Positions 44,175-52,337 of a stretch of DNA of 64,000 nucleotides are shown here, one piece after another (the first letter of the stretch is position 1; every line of letters begins with the position of its first letter). This DNA is from Bacillota bacterium (GTDB lineage: Bacteria > Bacillota > Clostridia > Lachnospirales > Lachnospiraceae), in contig JAEYSV010000056.1 of assembly GCA_023434365.1 (NCBI GenBank), positions 1 to 64,000 of the forward strand. The letters are read 5' to 3'. Under the pieces are notes generated by a model, which did not search any database, had not been told where the DNA came from, and was given only the letters and a program-made list of their open reading frames with translations. The translations under genes were made by a program, and so were the position numbers.

Positions 44175-45200
44175 ATGAAGATAATCGTTACCGGCGGAGC
44201 CGGATTTATTGGTGGTAATTTTGTTCATTTATTAGTTAATAAATATCCTGAAGATACTGTGATTTGTTTAGATAATTTAACCTATGCCGGTAATATGGAG
44301 ACATTAGCTGACGTAATGGATCAGCCTAACTTCAAATTTGTAAAAGGCGATATTGCAGACCGTGAGTTTGTGTATAAGCTATTTGAGGAAGAAAAGCCTG
44401 ATGTTATAGTTAATTTTGCTGCAGAAAGTCATGTGGATCGATCGATTGAGGATCCAGGAATTTTTCTTCAGACCAATGTAATAGGAACTGGAGTTTTATT
44501 AGATGCCTGCAGAACGTATGGAATCAAGCGATATCATCAAGTATCTACTGATGAAGTATATGGCGATCTGCCACTTGACCGCCCTGATTTGTTCTTTACA
44601 GAGGAAACTCCTTTGCATACCTCAAGTCCGTATTCTGCATCAAAAGCATCCGCAGACTTATTAGTGCTTGCTTACTATAGAACCTTTGGTGTACCTGTTA
44701 CAGTATCCAGATGTTCTAATAACTATGGGCCATATCATTTTCCAGAGAAGTTAATTCCGCTTATTATTGCCAATGCACTTAATAATAAATCAATCCCAGT
44801 ATATGGAGATGGATTAAATGTTAGAGACTGGCTATATGTAGAGGATCATTGTATTGCAATTGATATGATTGTTCGTCAGGGAAAAGAAGGCGAAGTATAT
44901 AATGTTGGTGGGCATAATGAAAAGACTAATTTAGAAGTAGTCAAAACAATCTTAGCCGAACTTGATAAGAGCGAGGACCTAATTACTTATGTAAAAGACC
45001 GACCAGGACATGATATGCGTTACGCTATTGATCCGACAAAAATCAAAGAAGAACTTGGATGGGAACCACAAACTTATTTTGCGGACGGAATTAAGAAAAC
45101 TGTAAAATGGTATCTCGAAAATAGAGGCTGGTGGGAGCACATCATTAACGGTGAATATAAAAACTACTATGATACTATGTACGGCAAGAAGCAGTTCTAG
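44175..45200 (+). CDS. rfbB: dTDP-glucose 4,6-dehydratase
   Basis: 341 residues. TGGAGFIGGNFVH (NAD site), NFAAESHVDRSI, catalytic STDEVYGDL and YSASKASADL, with SRCSNNYGPYHFPEKLIP. Produces dTDP-4-keto-6-deoxyglucose, the branch point for L-rhamnose (RmlC, RmlD) and the 3-amino sugar (ketoisomerase, aminotransferase) found downstream. Confidence 0.97.
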   Translation: MKIIVTGGAGFIGGNFVHLLVNKYPEDTVICLDNLTYAGNMETLADVMDQPNFKFVKGDIADREFVYKLFEEEKPDVIVNFAAESHVDRSIEDPGIFLQTNVIGTGVLLDACRTYGIKRYHQVSTDEVYGDLPLDRPDLFFTEETPLHTSSPYSASKASADLLVLAYYRTFGVPVTVSRCSNNYGPYHFPEKLIPLIIANALNNKSIPVYGDGLNVRDWLYVEDHCIAIDMIVRQGKEGEVYNVGGHNEKTNLEVVKTILAELDKSEDLITYVKDRPGHDMRYAIDPTKIKEELGWEPQTYFADGIKKTVKWYLENRGWWEHIINGEYKNYYDTMYGKKQF

Positions 45201-45227
45201 TGGATAGGTGATTGAAAGGGTGTTACG

Positions 45228-46013
45228 TTGAAATTATCAGCACACATAAAAGCATTTTATAATTATAGAGGGTTATTGTTTCAGCTGATCAAGAAGGATC
45301 AGATTAAGAGATATAAAAAATCTGTCCTTGGTTATGCTTGGAGCGTGTTGAATCCATTGTTAACCATGATGGTAATGGTTATGGTATTTAGCCAGATTTT
45401 TGACCGAAAGGTTGAGAACTTCCCAATTTATCTGATAACTGGGCAGTTAATGTTCAATATGATGAGTGAGTCCAGTCAGATAGCAATGAATTCTATTACT
45501 GGGAATGCTTCGTTAATTCAAAAAGTATATATGCCAAAGTATATCTTTCCATTATCCAGTATATGTTCTTCGCTTTATAATCAGATGTATTCATTAATAG
45601 CGCTTTTGATTGTTATGTTAGCTACTTCTTATGTTCCACCAAAGACAATCTTTTTATTTATCATTCCACTTTTTTATCAGTATCTGTTTTGTGTGGGCTG
45701 GGGACTTATCCTTTCCACGTTAATGGTGTTTTTCCGCGACATGAGATATATTTATCGTATTTTAATCACGTTATGGACGTACATGACGCCAATCTTCTAT
45801 ACTGCAGATGCATTGCCTGAGTATACATTTAATCTGATTAAGACCGTAAATCCTATGTACCATTTTATTACTTATATGAGAACCTTAATTTTAGATGGAA
45901 AAGTTCCTGGAGTAAGAGAAAACCTGATATGCTTTAGTTTTGGCTTTGGATTCTTAGTAGTAGGATTACTCTTATTTTATAAAAAACAAGATCGTTTTGT
46001 GGAGTATATATGA
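45228..46013 (+). CDS. Polysaccharide ABC exporter permease (Wzm/TagG type)
   Basis: 261 residues with six membrane segments; DQIKRYKKSVLGYAWSVLNP is the typical ABC-2 polysaccharide-exporter entry block. The start is a TTG at 45228 eight bases after AAAGGG. Overlaps the ATPase gene by ATGA. Exports lipid-linked glycan or teichoic-acid-like polymer. Confidence 0.92.
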   Translation: MKLSAHIKAFYNYRGLLFQLIKKDQIKRYKKSVLGYAWSVLNPLLTMMVMVMVFSQIFDRKVENFPIYLITGQLMFNMMSESSQIAMNSITGNASLIQKVYMPKYIFPLSSICSSLYNQMYSLIALLIVMLATSYVPPKTIFLFIIPLFYQYLFCVGWGLILSTLMVFFRDMRYIYRILITLWTYMTPIFYTADALPEYTFNLIKTVNPMYHFITYMRTLILDGKVPGVRENLICFSFGFGFLVVGLLLFYKKQDRFVEYI

Positions 46014-46750
46014 TGAATAATATAGCAATTAAGGTTGACGATGTGTCAATGAAATTTAACTTGGCTAGTGAAAAAGTCAATAGTTTTAAAGAGTTCTTTA
46101 TTAAGAGGATAAAAGGCCAGATTAAATATGAAGAATTCTGGGCACTGAAAAATGTGTCATTAGAAATAAAAAAGGGAGAGTCCTGGGCCTTTGTCGGCAC
46201 CAATGGCTCTGGTAAAAGTACATTATTAAAAGTAATCAGTGGGATTTATAAACCAACAAAAGGTTCGGTAACAGTAAATGGAAAAGTAGCGCCACTAATC
46301 AACCTTGGAGCGGGTTTTGACTCTGAATTAACTGCCAGAGAAAATGTGTATCTTAATGGTACTATTCTAGGGTATAAGATGGAGTTCATAGAGCAAAAGT
46401 TTGATGAAATTATTGCGTTTGCCGAGCTGGAAAAGTTTGTTGATGTGCCTATTAAAAAATTTTCTTCTGGTATGACAGCAAGATTAGGTTTTTCCATAGC
46501 CACTGCAGTAGAGCCAGATATCTTAATCGTGGATGAGGTCTTATCAGTTGGCGATTACTTATTTCGGGAAAAATGTGAAAAAAGAATAAGCGAGATTCTA
46601 AGTAAAGGCGCAACACTAATTTTAGTTAGTCACTCAGCGGATCAGGTAAAAAAACTATGTAATAAAGCTGTTCTAATCAATAAAGGTGATGTTGTGATGA
46701 TAGGCGATGCAACAACAGTATGTAACGTATATGAGAAAAAGGATAAATAA
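46010..46750 (+). CDS. Polysaccharide ABC exporter ATPase (Wzt/TagH type)
   Basis: 246 residues. FWALKNVSLEIKKGES, Walker A GTNGSGKST, GAGFDSELTARENVYLNG (Wzt/TagH-specific), FSSGMTARLGFSIA and ILIVDEVLSVGD. No extra C-terminal carbohydrate-binding domain, so it should not select a specific chain terminus. Pairs with the preceding permease. Confidence 0.94.
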   Translation: MMNNIAIKVDDVSMKFNLASEKVNSFKEFFIKRIKGQIKYEEFWALKNVSLEIKKGESWAFVGTNGSGKSTLLKVISGIYKPTKGSVTVNGKVAPLINLGAGFDSELTARENVYLNGTILGYKMEFIEQKFDEIIAFAELEKFVDVPIKKFSSGMTARLGFSIATAVEPDILIVDEVLSVGDYLFREKCEKRISEILSKGATLILVSHSADQVKKLCNKAVLINKGDVVMIGDATTVCNVYEKKDK

Positions 46751-46752
46751 TA

Positions 46753-47652
46753 ATGTCTGTTGATTTGATAAGTGTAATAGTTTTATCTTATAATAACAAT
46801 GTAAATATTACGGTAGAATCAGTGGTTAGGCAGGATTATCCAGGTCTTGAATTAATCGTGATTGATGACGGCTCAACTAAGTTTAGCAAACAAGATTTAG
46901 TAAACAGGATTGAGACAAACAAAAAAGAGAACCTATTACGATATCAAATTATCATTAATGATAGTAATATTGGAACAGTAAGATCATTAAATAGGGCGAT
47001 ATCGGTATCTACTGGTAAGTACATTAAAATAATAGCCGGCGATGACTACCTAAAGGATACTACTGCGCTTAGTGTTTATTATCAAACTATCATTAGTCAG
47101 TCATGTGATGCTGTGGTATCAAGGATATTATTTTGTGGTGAGAATGGTTGTTTTGAATCGGCAAGCTATAGTGCATATAATGAGATGAATAATGAGGAAT
47201 TATATAAGAAATTAATTGTGAATTCGATAATCAGCGCACCAGCAGTGTTAATCAAACGAGAATTAGTTTCAGATAAGTATAGATTTGATGAACATTATCG
47301 TTTGGTCGAGGATTGGCCACAGTGGATAAAATTAATAAAAGATGGTAAAAAGTTTTACTGGATGGAAGATATTTTAGTTTCCTATCAGATGAATGGAGTT
47401 AGTCAGACGAAGGGAAAGAATAATCATTATTCTGTATTCAGAGATGATCTAAAATACTTATATGAAACAGTGCTATTAAAAGAACGGCACTTACTTTCAA
47501 GATATCAGAGAAGAGTGATCGAGTTTTACTATAACCGTCGTGTAAAATGGATGGAAAAATCTTCAGTATGGAAGATGATGCTACTCGTTTGTTATGTTGA
47601 TGTATTTGTTTGTGAAATATTAATTAAACATAAGATAAGTAAGGGAGGCTAG
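46753..47652 (+). CDS. Glycosyltransferase family 2
   Basis: 299 residues. VIVLSYNNNVNITVESVVRQ, LIVIDDGSTKFS, YIKIIAGDDYLKD (the DxD replaced by GDD) and VEDWPQWIKLI. A GT-A enzyme probably adding one residue of the repeat. It starts two bases after the ATPase stop. Confidence 0.88.
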   Translation: MSVDLISVIVLSYNNNVNITVESVVRQDYPGLELIVIDDGSTKFSKQDLVNRIETNKKENLLRYQIIINDSNIGTVRSLNRAISVSTGKYIKIIAGDDYLKDTTALSVYYQTIISQSCDAVVSRILFCGENGCFESASYSAYNEMNNEELYKKLIVNSIISAPAVLIKRELVSDKYRFDEHYRLVEDWPQWIKLIKDGKKFYWMEDILVSYQMNGVSQTKGKNNHYSVFRDDLKYLYETVLLKERHLLSRYQRRVIEFYYNRRVKWMEKSSVWKMMLLVCYVDVFVCEILIKHKISKGG

Positions 47653-47656
47653 AATC

Positions 47657-48076
47657 GTGATTACAAATGTTGGTTTGGTAAAGTTTCGTGATATCTGCAG
47701 TGATGTGGGATCATTGTCAGTGGTAGAAGGAACGCGAGACATTCCGTTTGAAATAAAACGAGTGTACTATATTACCCGAGTACCAAATAACACAAGAAGA
47801 GGGTTTCATTCACATAAAAAACTTCACCAAGTGTTGTTATGCTTAAACGGAAGCGTAAAAATTGAAGTGTTTAACGGCAATAAAAGTGAAATTGTTGAGT
47901 TAAATGATCCAACCTGTGGTTTATACATTGGACCGATGGTATGGCGGGAAATGTATGACTTTTCAGAGGGTGCAGTACTTATGGTACTAGCGTCAGAATA
48001 TTATGATGAAATGGATTATGAACGTGATTTTATAAGATATGTCAAGGAAGCAGAAGAGTTCTTCGACAATAAATAG
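47657..48076 (+). CDS. dTDP-4-keto-6-deoxyglucose 3,4-ketoisomerase (FdtA/QdtA family)
   Basis: 139 residues, a sugar 3,4-ketoisomerase cupin. Motifs: PFEIKRVYYITRVP, RRGFHSHKKLHQVLLCLNGS and PMVWREMYDFS. The start is a GTG at 47657 after AAGGGAGG. It shifts the keto group from C4 to C3 so the next gene product can aminate C3. Whether it yields the galacto (Fdt) or gluco (Qdt) form cannot be told by eye. Confidence 0.93.
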   Translation: MITNVGLVKFRDICSDVGSLSVVEGTRDIPFEIKRVYYITRVPNNTRRGFHSHKKLHQVLLCLNGSVKIEVFNGNKSEIVELNDPTCGLYIGPMVWREMYDFSEGAVLMVLASEYYDEMDYERDFIRYVKEAEEFFDNK

Positions 48077-48097
48077 GTAGATAGAGGAGACTATTGT

Positions 48098-49195
48098 ATG
48101 AGAGTACCATTTGTAGAATTAAATGCTATGCATAGTGATATAGAGAATGAGTTAAAAAAGGTGTTTTCTAAAGTACTAGAAAATAATTATTTTATCCAGG
48201 GAAGTTATACGAAAGAATTTGAGCAGAAGTTTGCAGAGTATTTAAATGCAGAAGAAGTTATTGGCTGTGGAAATGGTCTAGATGCGCTGCATATGATTCT
48301 TAGAGCTTATAACATTGGTGAAGGCGATGAAGTAATTGTCCCTGCACACACCTTTATTGCAAGTGCATTGGCAATCTCTTATGCAGGTGCAACTCCTGTT
48401 TTTGTTGACGTTGAAAAAGAATATTATTCACTTGATCCTAAAAAAATTGAGGAAAAGATTTCTTCAAAAACGAAGGCTATAATGTTAGTTCATTTGTATG
48501 GACAAGTAGGTTTGTTTGATGAAGTCTATGCTATCGCTAAAAAACACAATCTGGTTTTAATTGAGGATGCTGCTCAAGCTCATGGAGCGACTTATAAGCA
48601 AAAGATGGCTGGTTCCCTAGGTGATGCTGCAGGTTTTAGTTTTTATCCAGGTAAAAACCTTGGAGCGCTTGGTGACGGTGGAGCGGTGGCTATAAAAGAA
48701 AAAGAAATTGCGAAAATTATTCGTGCTTATGGAAATTATGGAGCATATGTAAAATATGATCATTGCTATAAAGGATTTAACAGCCGTTTAGATGAAGTAC
48801 AAGCAGCGTTCTTAAGTGTAAAGCTTGACTCTCTAGATAAATGGAATCAAGACAGAGCGCGTATTGCAAAAAGTTATCTTGAGGGTATTCAAAATGATAA
48901 ACTTACATTGCCTGCAGTGAATCCGGACGGTACTCCGGTATGGCATATTTTTGCTATATTAGTAGATGACAGGGATAAATTCATGTCTTATATGGAAGAG
49001 AATCAGATTGTATGCCTCTCTCACTATCCAATTGCCGTTCATTTACAGAAAGCTTATACTGACCTTGGATATCAGCCAGGAGATTATCCGGTAGCAGAGG
49101 ATGTAAGTGCTAGAGAAGTAAGTCTACCATTGTATTATGGAATGGATGATGAAAAAATCCGTTATGTTATTGAGGTAATTAATAATTATAGATAG
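48098..49195 (+). CDS. PLP-dependent sugar 3-aminotransferase (DegT/DnrJ/EryC1 family, FdtB/QdtB type)
   Basis: 365 residues. VPFVELNAMHSDIENEL start, GCGNGLDALHM, VPAHTFIASALA, LIEDAAQAHGA and FSFYPGKNLGALGDGGAV with the PLP lysine, then GFNSRLDEVQAAFL. Aminates the 3-keto group of the ketoisomerase product, giving a dTDP-3-amino-3,6-dideoxyhexose. 21 bp after the ketoisomerase gene. Confidence 0.95.
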   Translation: MRVPFVELNAMHSDIENELKKVFSKVLENNYFIQGSYTKEFEQKFAEYLNAEEVIGCGNGLDALHMILRAYNIGEGDEVIVPAHTFIASALAISYAGATPVFVDVEKEYYSLDPKKIEEKISSKTKAIMLVHLYGQVGLFDEVYAIAKKHNLVLIEDAAQAHGATYKQKMAGSLGDAAGFSFYPGKNLGALGDGGAVAIKEKEIAKIIRAYGNYGAYVKYDHCYKGFNSRLDEVQAAFLSVKLDSLDKWNQDRARIAKSYLEGIQNDKLTLPAVNPDGTPVWHIFAILVDDRDKFMSYMEENQIVCLSHYPIAVHLQKAYTDLGYQPGDYPVAEDVSAREVSLPLYYGMDDEKIRYVIEVINNYR

Positions 49196-49208
49196 GAGCA
49201 GAATACGA

Positions 49209-49712
49209 ATGAGACTTAGACAATTAAGAGAATCAGATGCTGAACTTATGTTAGAGTGGTTACTAGATAGTAATGTGACGGCTTTCTTTCGTTTTGACTC
49301 CAGTCAATCAACCTTAGAGAGTGCTCGAGAGTATATCCGTAAAGCGAAAGCTGAAAAAGACAGTGTTCATTTTGCGATTACAGAAGACGATAATGATGAT
49401 TACCTTGGAACAATTAGTTTAAAAAATATAAGTCAGGTTAATCGGAATGCGGAATATGCAATCTGCCTGCGAAGTGCAGCCATTGGAAAAAATGTATCAA
49501 AACAGGCGACAGATCTGATCTTAAAGTATGGGTTCGAAGAATTGAAACTTCATAGAATTTATCTTGATGTATTAAGTGAGAATGTCAGAGCAGTGAAGTT
49601 TTATGAAAAATATGGTTTTATATATGAAGGTGAATTTAGAGAACATTTAATGCATAAAGGAAAGTTAAAATCGTTAAAATTCTTTGCAGCAATTAATCCG
49701 GCAGAACAATAA
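49209..49712 (+). CDS. GNAT N-acyltransferase, likely sugar N-acetyltransferase
   Basis: 167 residues, RimJ/RimL-like GNAT: MRLRQLRESDAELMLEWL, YLGTISLKNIS, ECRS-like NRNAEYAICL and KLHRIYLDVLSENVRAVKFYEKYGF (split here: KLHRIYLDVLSEN, AVKFYEKYGF). Adjacent to the 3-aminotransferase, so it probably acylates the new amino group. Known enzymes for this step that I recall (QdtC) are left-handed beta-helix proteins, so a GNAT here would be a substitution. Confidence 0.87.
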   Translation: MRLRQLRESDAELMLEWLLDSNVTAFFRFDSSQSTLESAREYIRKAKAEKDSVHFAITEDDNDDYLGTISLKNISQVNRNAEYAICLRSAAIGKNVSKQATDLILKYGFEELKLHRIYLDVLSENVRAVKFYEKYGFIYEGEFREHLMHKGKLKSLKFFAAINPAEQ

Positions 49713-49724
49713 TGAGGAAGATTC

Positions 49725-50837
49725 ATGGAAAAACTAAGGGTTTTACAGATTGCTGATATATCCTGTGGCAGTGGTGTTGCTAATTTTGTAATGAATAATT
49801 ATAGATTGATGAACCATGATGAAATAGTTTATGATTTTGTTATATGGCGCGAGGAAATTGGACCTACCTTTCGAAAGCAAATAGAAGAAAAGGGTGGGAA
49901 AATTTATCCTGTAGCAAGTTATAGCAAACATCCATGGAAGCAGTATAGACAAATAAAGAAATTAATTAAGCAGAATGGGTATCAGGTTCTGCATGCGCAT
50001 GAATCAGTAGTCAGTGCAATTGCTTTGCTTGCTGCAAAACGTTGCAATGTAAAGGTTAGAGTTTGTCATAGCCACAGTACTTCGATGAGTAACATACTTA
50101 AAAACACTATTACCAGATTAGCTTCTTGGTTTATTGGTCGTAGCGCTACCGAGCTATGTGCCTGCTCTGAGGAAGCTGCTTTATTTCTTTTCCCACATAG
50201 GAAAGTTTTAAAAGGACAGTATCATCTAATTCCAAATGCGATATCCATACCTGAGTGTCAGTTTGTGGAAGAAATTAGGAACGAAACTCGACGGGAACTT
50301 GGAATTGTAAATTCAAAAATAATGGGCCATATTGGACGTTTTGCCGTGGAAAAAAATCATCAATGGTTATTAAAGATTCTGTCCGAGTTAGTCAGTGAAG
50401 ACAAAAGCTGGAAGCTTGTGTTAATTGGTGATGGTGAACTACGAAATCAAATTGAAACTCAAGCTGAAGAATTACAAATAAAAGACCATGTTCTATTCCT
50501 GGGATTTAAAGAAAAGGCTTATCGTTACCTTAACGCTATGGATGTTTTAGTCTTTCCATCTTTATTTGAAGGAATGCCGATTACTTTAATTGAAGCACAG
50601 TGTAATGGATTACCTTGTGTAATTTCTGATACTATCAATTCAAAAATAGCTATTACACCACTGGTGACTTCCTTAAGCTTAAATTCGGATAGTAAACATT
50701 GGGCAAAGAAAATTAAGTTGGTAAGTCAGAAGGGACACGGTGATTATTGCTCGTCTATTGTGAGTAATGGATATGATCTGAATCAGTCTTCTCAGAAGTT
50801 GACTAGGATGTATAAGCAGATGAGAAGAAAGATCTAA
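49725..50837 (+). CDS. Glycosyltransferase family 4 (GT-B)
   Basis: 370 residues. N-terminal LQIADISCGSGVANFVMNNY and C-terminal GHIGRFAVEKNHQWLL, LVLIGDGELRNQIE, VFPSLFEGMPITLIEAQCNG (E-x7-E motif). EpsF/CapM-like. Adds a sugar of the repeat on the cytoplasmic face. Confidence 0.93.
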   Translation: MEKLRVLQIADISCGSGVANFVMNNYRLMNHDEIVYDFVIWREEIGPTFRKQIEEKGGKIYPVASYSKHPWKQYRQIKKLIKQNGYQVLHAHESVVSAIALLAAKRCNVKVRVCHSHSTSMSNILKNTITRLASWFIGRSATELCACSEEAALFLFPHRKVLKGQYHLIPNAISIPECQFVEEIRNETRRELGIVNSKIMGHIGRFAVEKNHQWLLKILSELVSEDKSWKLVLIGDGELRNQIETQAEELQIKDHVLFLGFKEKAYRYLNAMDVLVFPSLFEGMPITLIEAQCNGLPCVISDTINSKIAITPLVTSLSLNSDSKHWAKKIKLVSQKGHGDYCSSIVSNGYDLNQSSQKLTRMYKQMRRKI

Positions 50838-50870
50838 TATGAGTATGGAGAAGTATTTAAGGAGATTGGT

Positions 50871-51707
50871 ATGTGTGTATTAGTAACAGGCGTTTCTGGT
50901 CAAGTGGGATATGAAGTGGTTGAAGAATTAAAGATTCGTAAAATACCGTTTATCGCAGCCAATCACAGCGACATGGATATTACGTCTGCTGATAGTATAA
51001 AGAAGTTTATAGGAACTAGGAAAATTAATGCTATTATACATTGTGCAGCCTATACAGCAGTTGATTTGGCCGAAGAAGAAGTAGATATTTGCTACAAGGT
51101 AAATGTTAACGGAACGAAAAATCTGGTCAAGGTATGCAAAGAGCAAAATGCTTTGTTCACCTTTGTTAGTACAGATTATGTGTTTGATGGAACAAAGCAA
51201 GGAGTTTATACAGAAGAGGACATAACGAATCCGATTAATGTTTATGGCAGATCAAAACAAGAAGCGGAAGAGATAATTAAACAATCACTTGAGAAATATT
51301 TTGTTGTAAGAACCTCATGGGTTTTTGGGAGAAATGGAAAGAACTTTGTGGATACAATAAGGCGAATTGCCTCTGCGAATCAGCAGATTAAGGTAGTTGC
51401 AGATCAAGTTGGTGCACCAACGTATGCTTTAGATTTAGCTAAAGTTTTATGTGACCTTCTTAAGTGCCAACAATATGGTATCTATCATGTAACGAATAAA
51501 GGATTTTGTAGCTGGTATGAATTTGCGATGGAAATAGTAAGAATATCAGGTTTTTCTACTGAAGTAATGCCTATAAGTTCAAGTGAATTTCCAACAAAAG
51601 CAAAAAGACCAAAAAACAGTAGAATGTCAGGTGAAAAGATTGCCAAAACTCCAGTTTATTCAATATCGGATTGGAAAACGGCATTAATCGATTATTTGAA
51701 ACAGTAA
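50871..51707 (+). CDS. rfbD: dTDP-4-dehydrorhamnose reductase
   Basis: 278 residues. LVTGVSGQVGYEV (NADPH site), HCAAYTAVDLAEEE, FVSTDYVFDG and catalytic YGRSKQEAE; VRTSWVFG and DQVGAPTYALDLAK follow. Last step to dTDP-L-rhamnose. Twelve bases upstream of rfbC's ATG. Confidence 0.95.
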   Translation: MCVLVTGVSGQVGYEVVEELKIRKIPFIAANHSDMDITSADSIKKFIGTRKINAIIHCAAYTAVDLAEEEVDICYKVNVNGTKNLVKVCKEQNALFTFVSTDYVFDGTKQGVYTEEDITNPINVYGRSKQEAEEIIKQSLEKYFVVRTSWVFGRNGKNFVDTIRRIASANQQIKVVADQVGAPTYALDLAKVLCDLLKCQQYGIYHVTNKGFCSWYEFAMEIVRISGFSTEVMPISSSEFPTKAKRPKNSRMSGEKIAKTPVYSISDWKTALIDYLKQ

Positions 51708-51718
51708 GGGTGAAAATT

Positions 51719-52270
51719 ATGAGTAAGATTAAAGTGAGTAAGTGTGGTAATATTGAAGGATTATATATAATTGAACCTACTTACTTTTATGATGAGAGAG
51801 GATTTTTTGTTGAGAATTATAATAAAGAGAAATTCTTTGAGAATGGATTAACAATGAACTTTGTACAGGATAATATGTCAAAGTCAAAGAAGGGAGTTCT
51901 CAGAGGGCTTCATTTTCAGAAAGAATATCCTCAAGGCAAATTACTTCGAGTAGTATCGGGAGAGATTTATGATGTAGCGGTTGATATTAGAGAAGGATCT
52001 CCAACATACGGAAAATGTCATGGGTTAATACTTTCTGAAGAGAATCATAGACAGTTTTATATCTCAGAGGGGTTTGCGCATGGATTTCTGGTATTATCCG
52101 ATGAAGCACTAGTAGAGTATAAATGTACAGATTATTACCATCCTGGGGATGAGGGTGGAATACTCTGGTCGGATGAAACGCTTGGTATAGACTGGCCACT
52201 TAATGGAATTACACCAATTATATCGGAAAAAGATAATAGGTGGTGTCGGCTTACGGATATAAAAAGATAA
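51719..52270 (+). CDS. rfbC: dTDP-4-dehydrorhamnose 3,5-epimerase
   Basis: 183 residues from the ATG at 51719 (AAGGGTG upstream); a longer reading from 51671 would overlap rfbD. YFYDERGFFVENYN, QDNMSKSKKGVLRGLHFQ (catalytic His), GKLLRVVSGEIYDVAVDIR and YISEGFAHGFLVLSD. Cupin epimerase of the rhamnose branch. Confidence 0.96.
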   Translation: MSKIKVSKCGNIEGLYIIEPTYFYDERGFFVENYNKEKFFENGLTMNFVQDNMSKSKKGVLRGLHFQKEYPQGKLLRVVSGEIYDVAVDIREGSPTYGKCHGLILSEENHRQFYISEGFAHGFLVLSDEALVEYKCTDYYHPGDEGGILWSDETLGIDWPLNGITPIISEKDNRWCRLTDIKR

Positions 52271-52337
52271 GGAAAAGTGAAAATTTAATTCATAAATTAA
52301 AGATACTTTTTATGTAACCTTTGTAAGGGAGAATACT

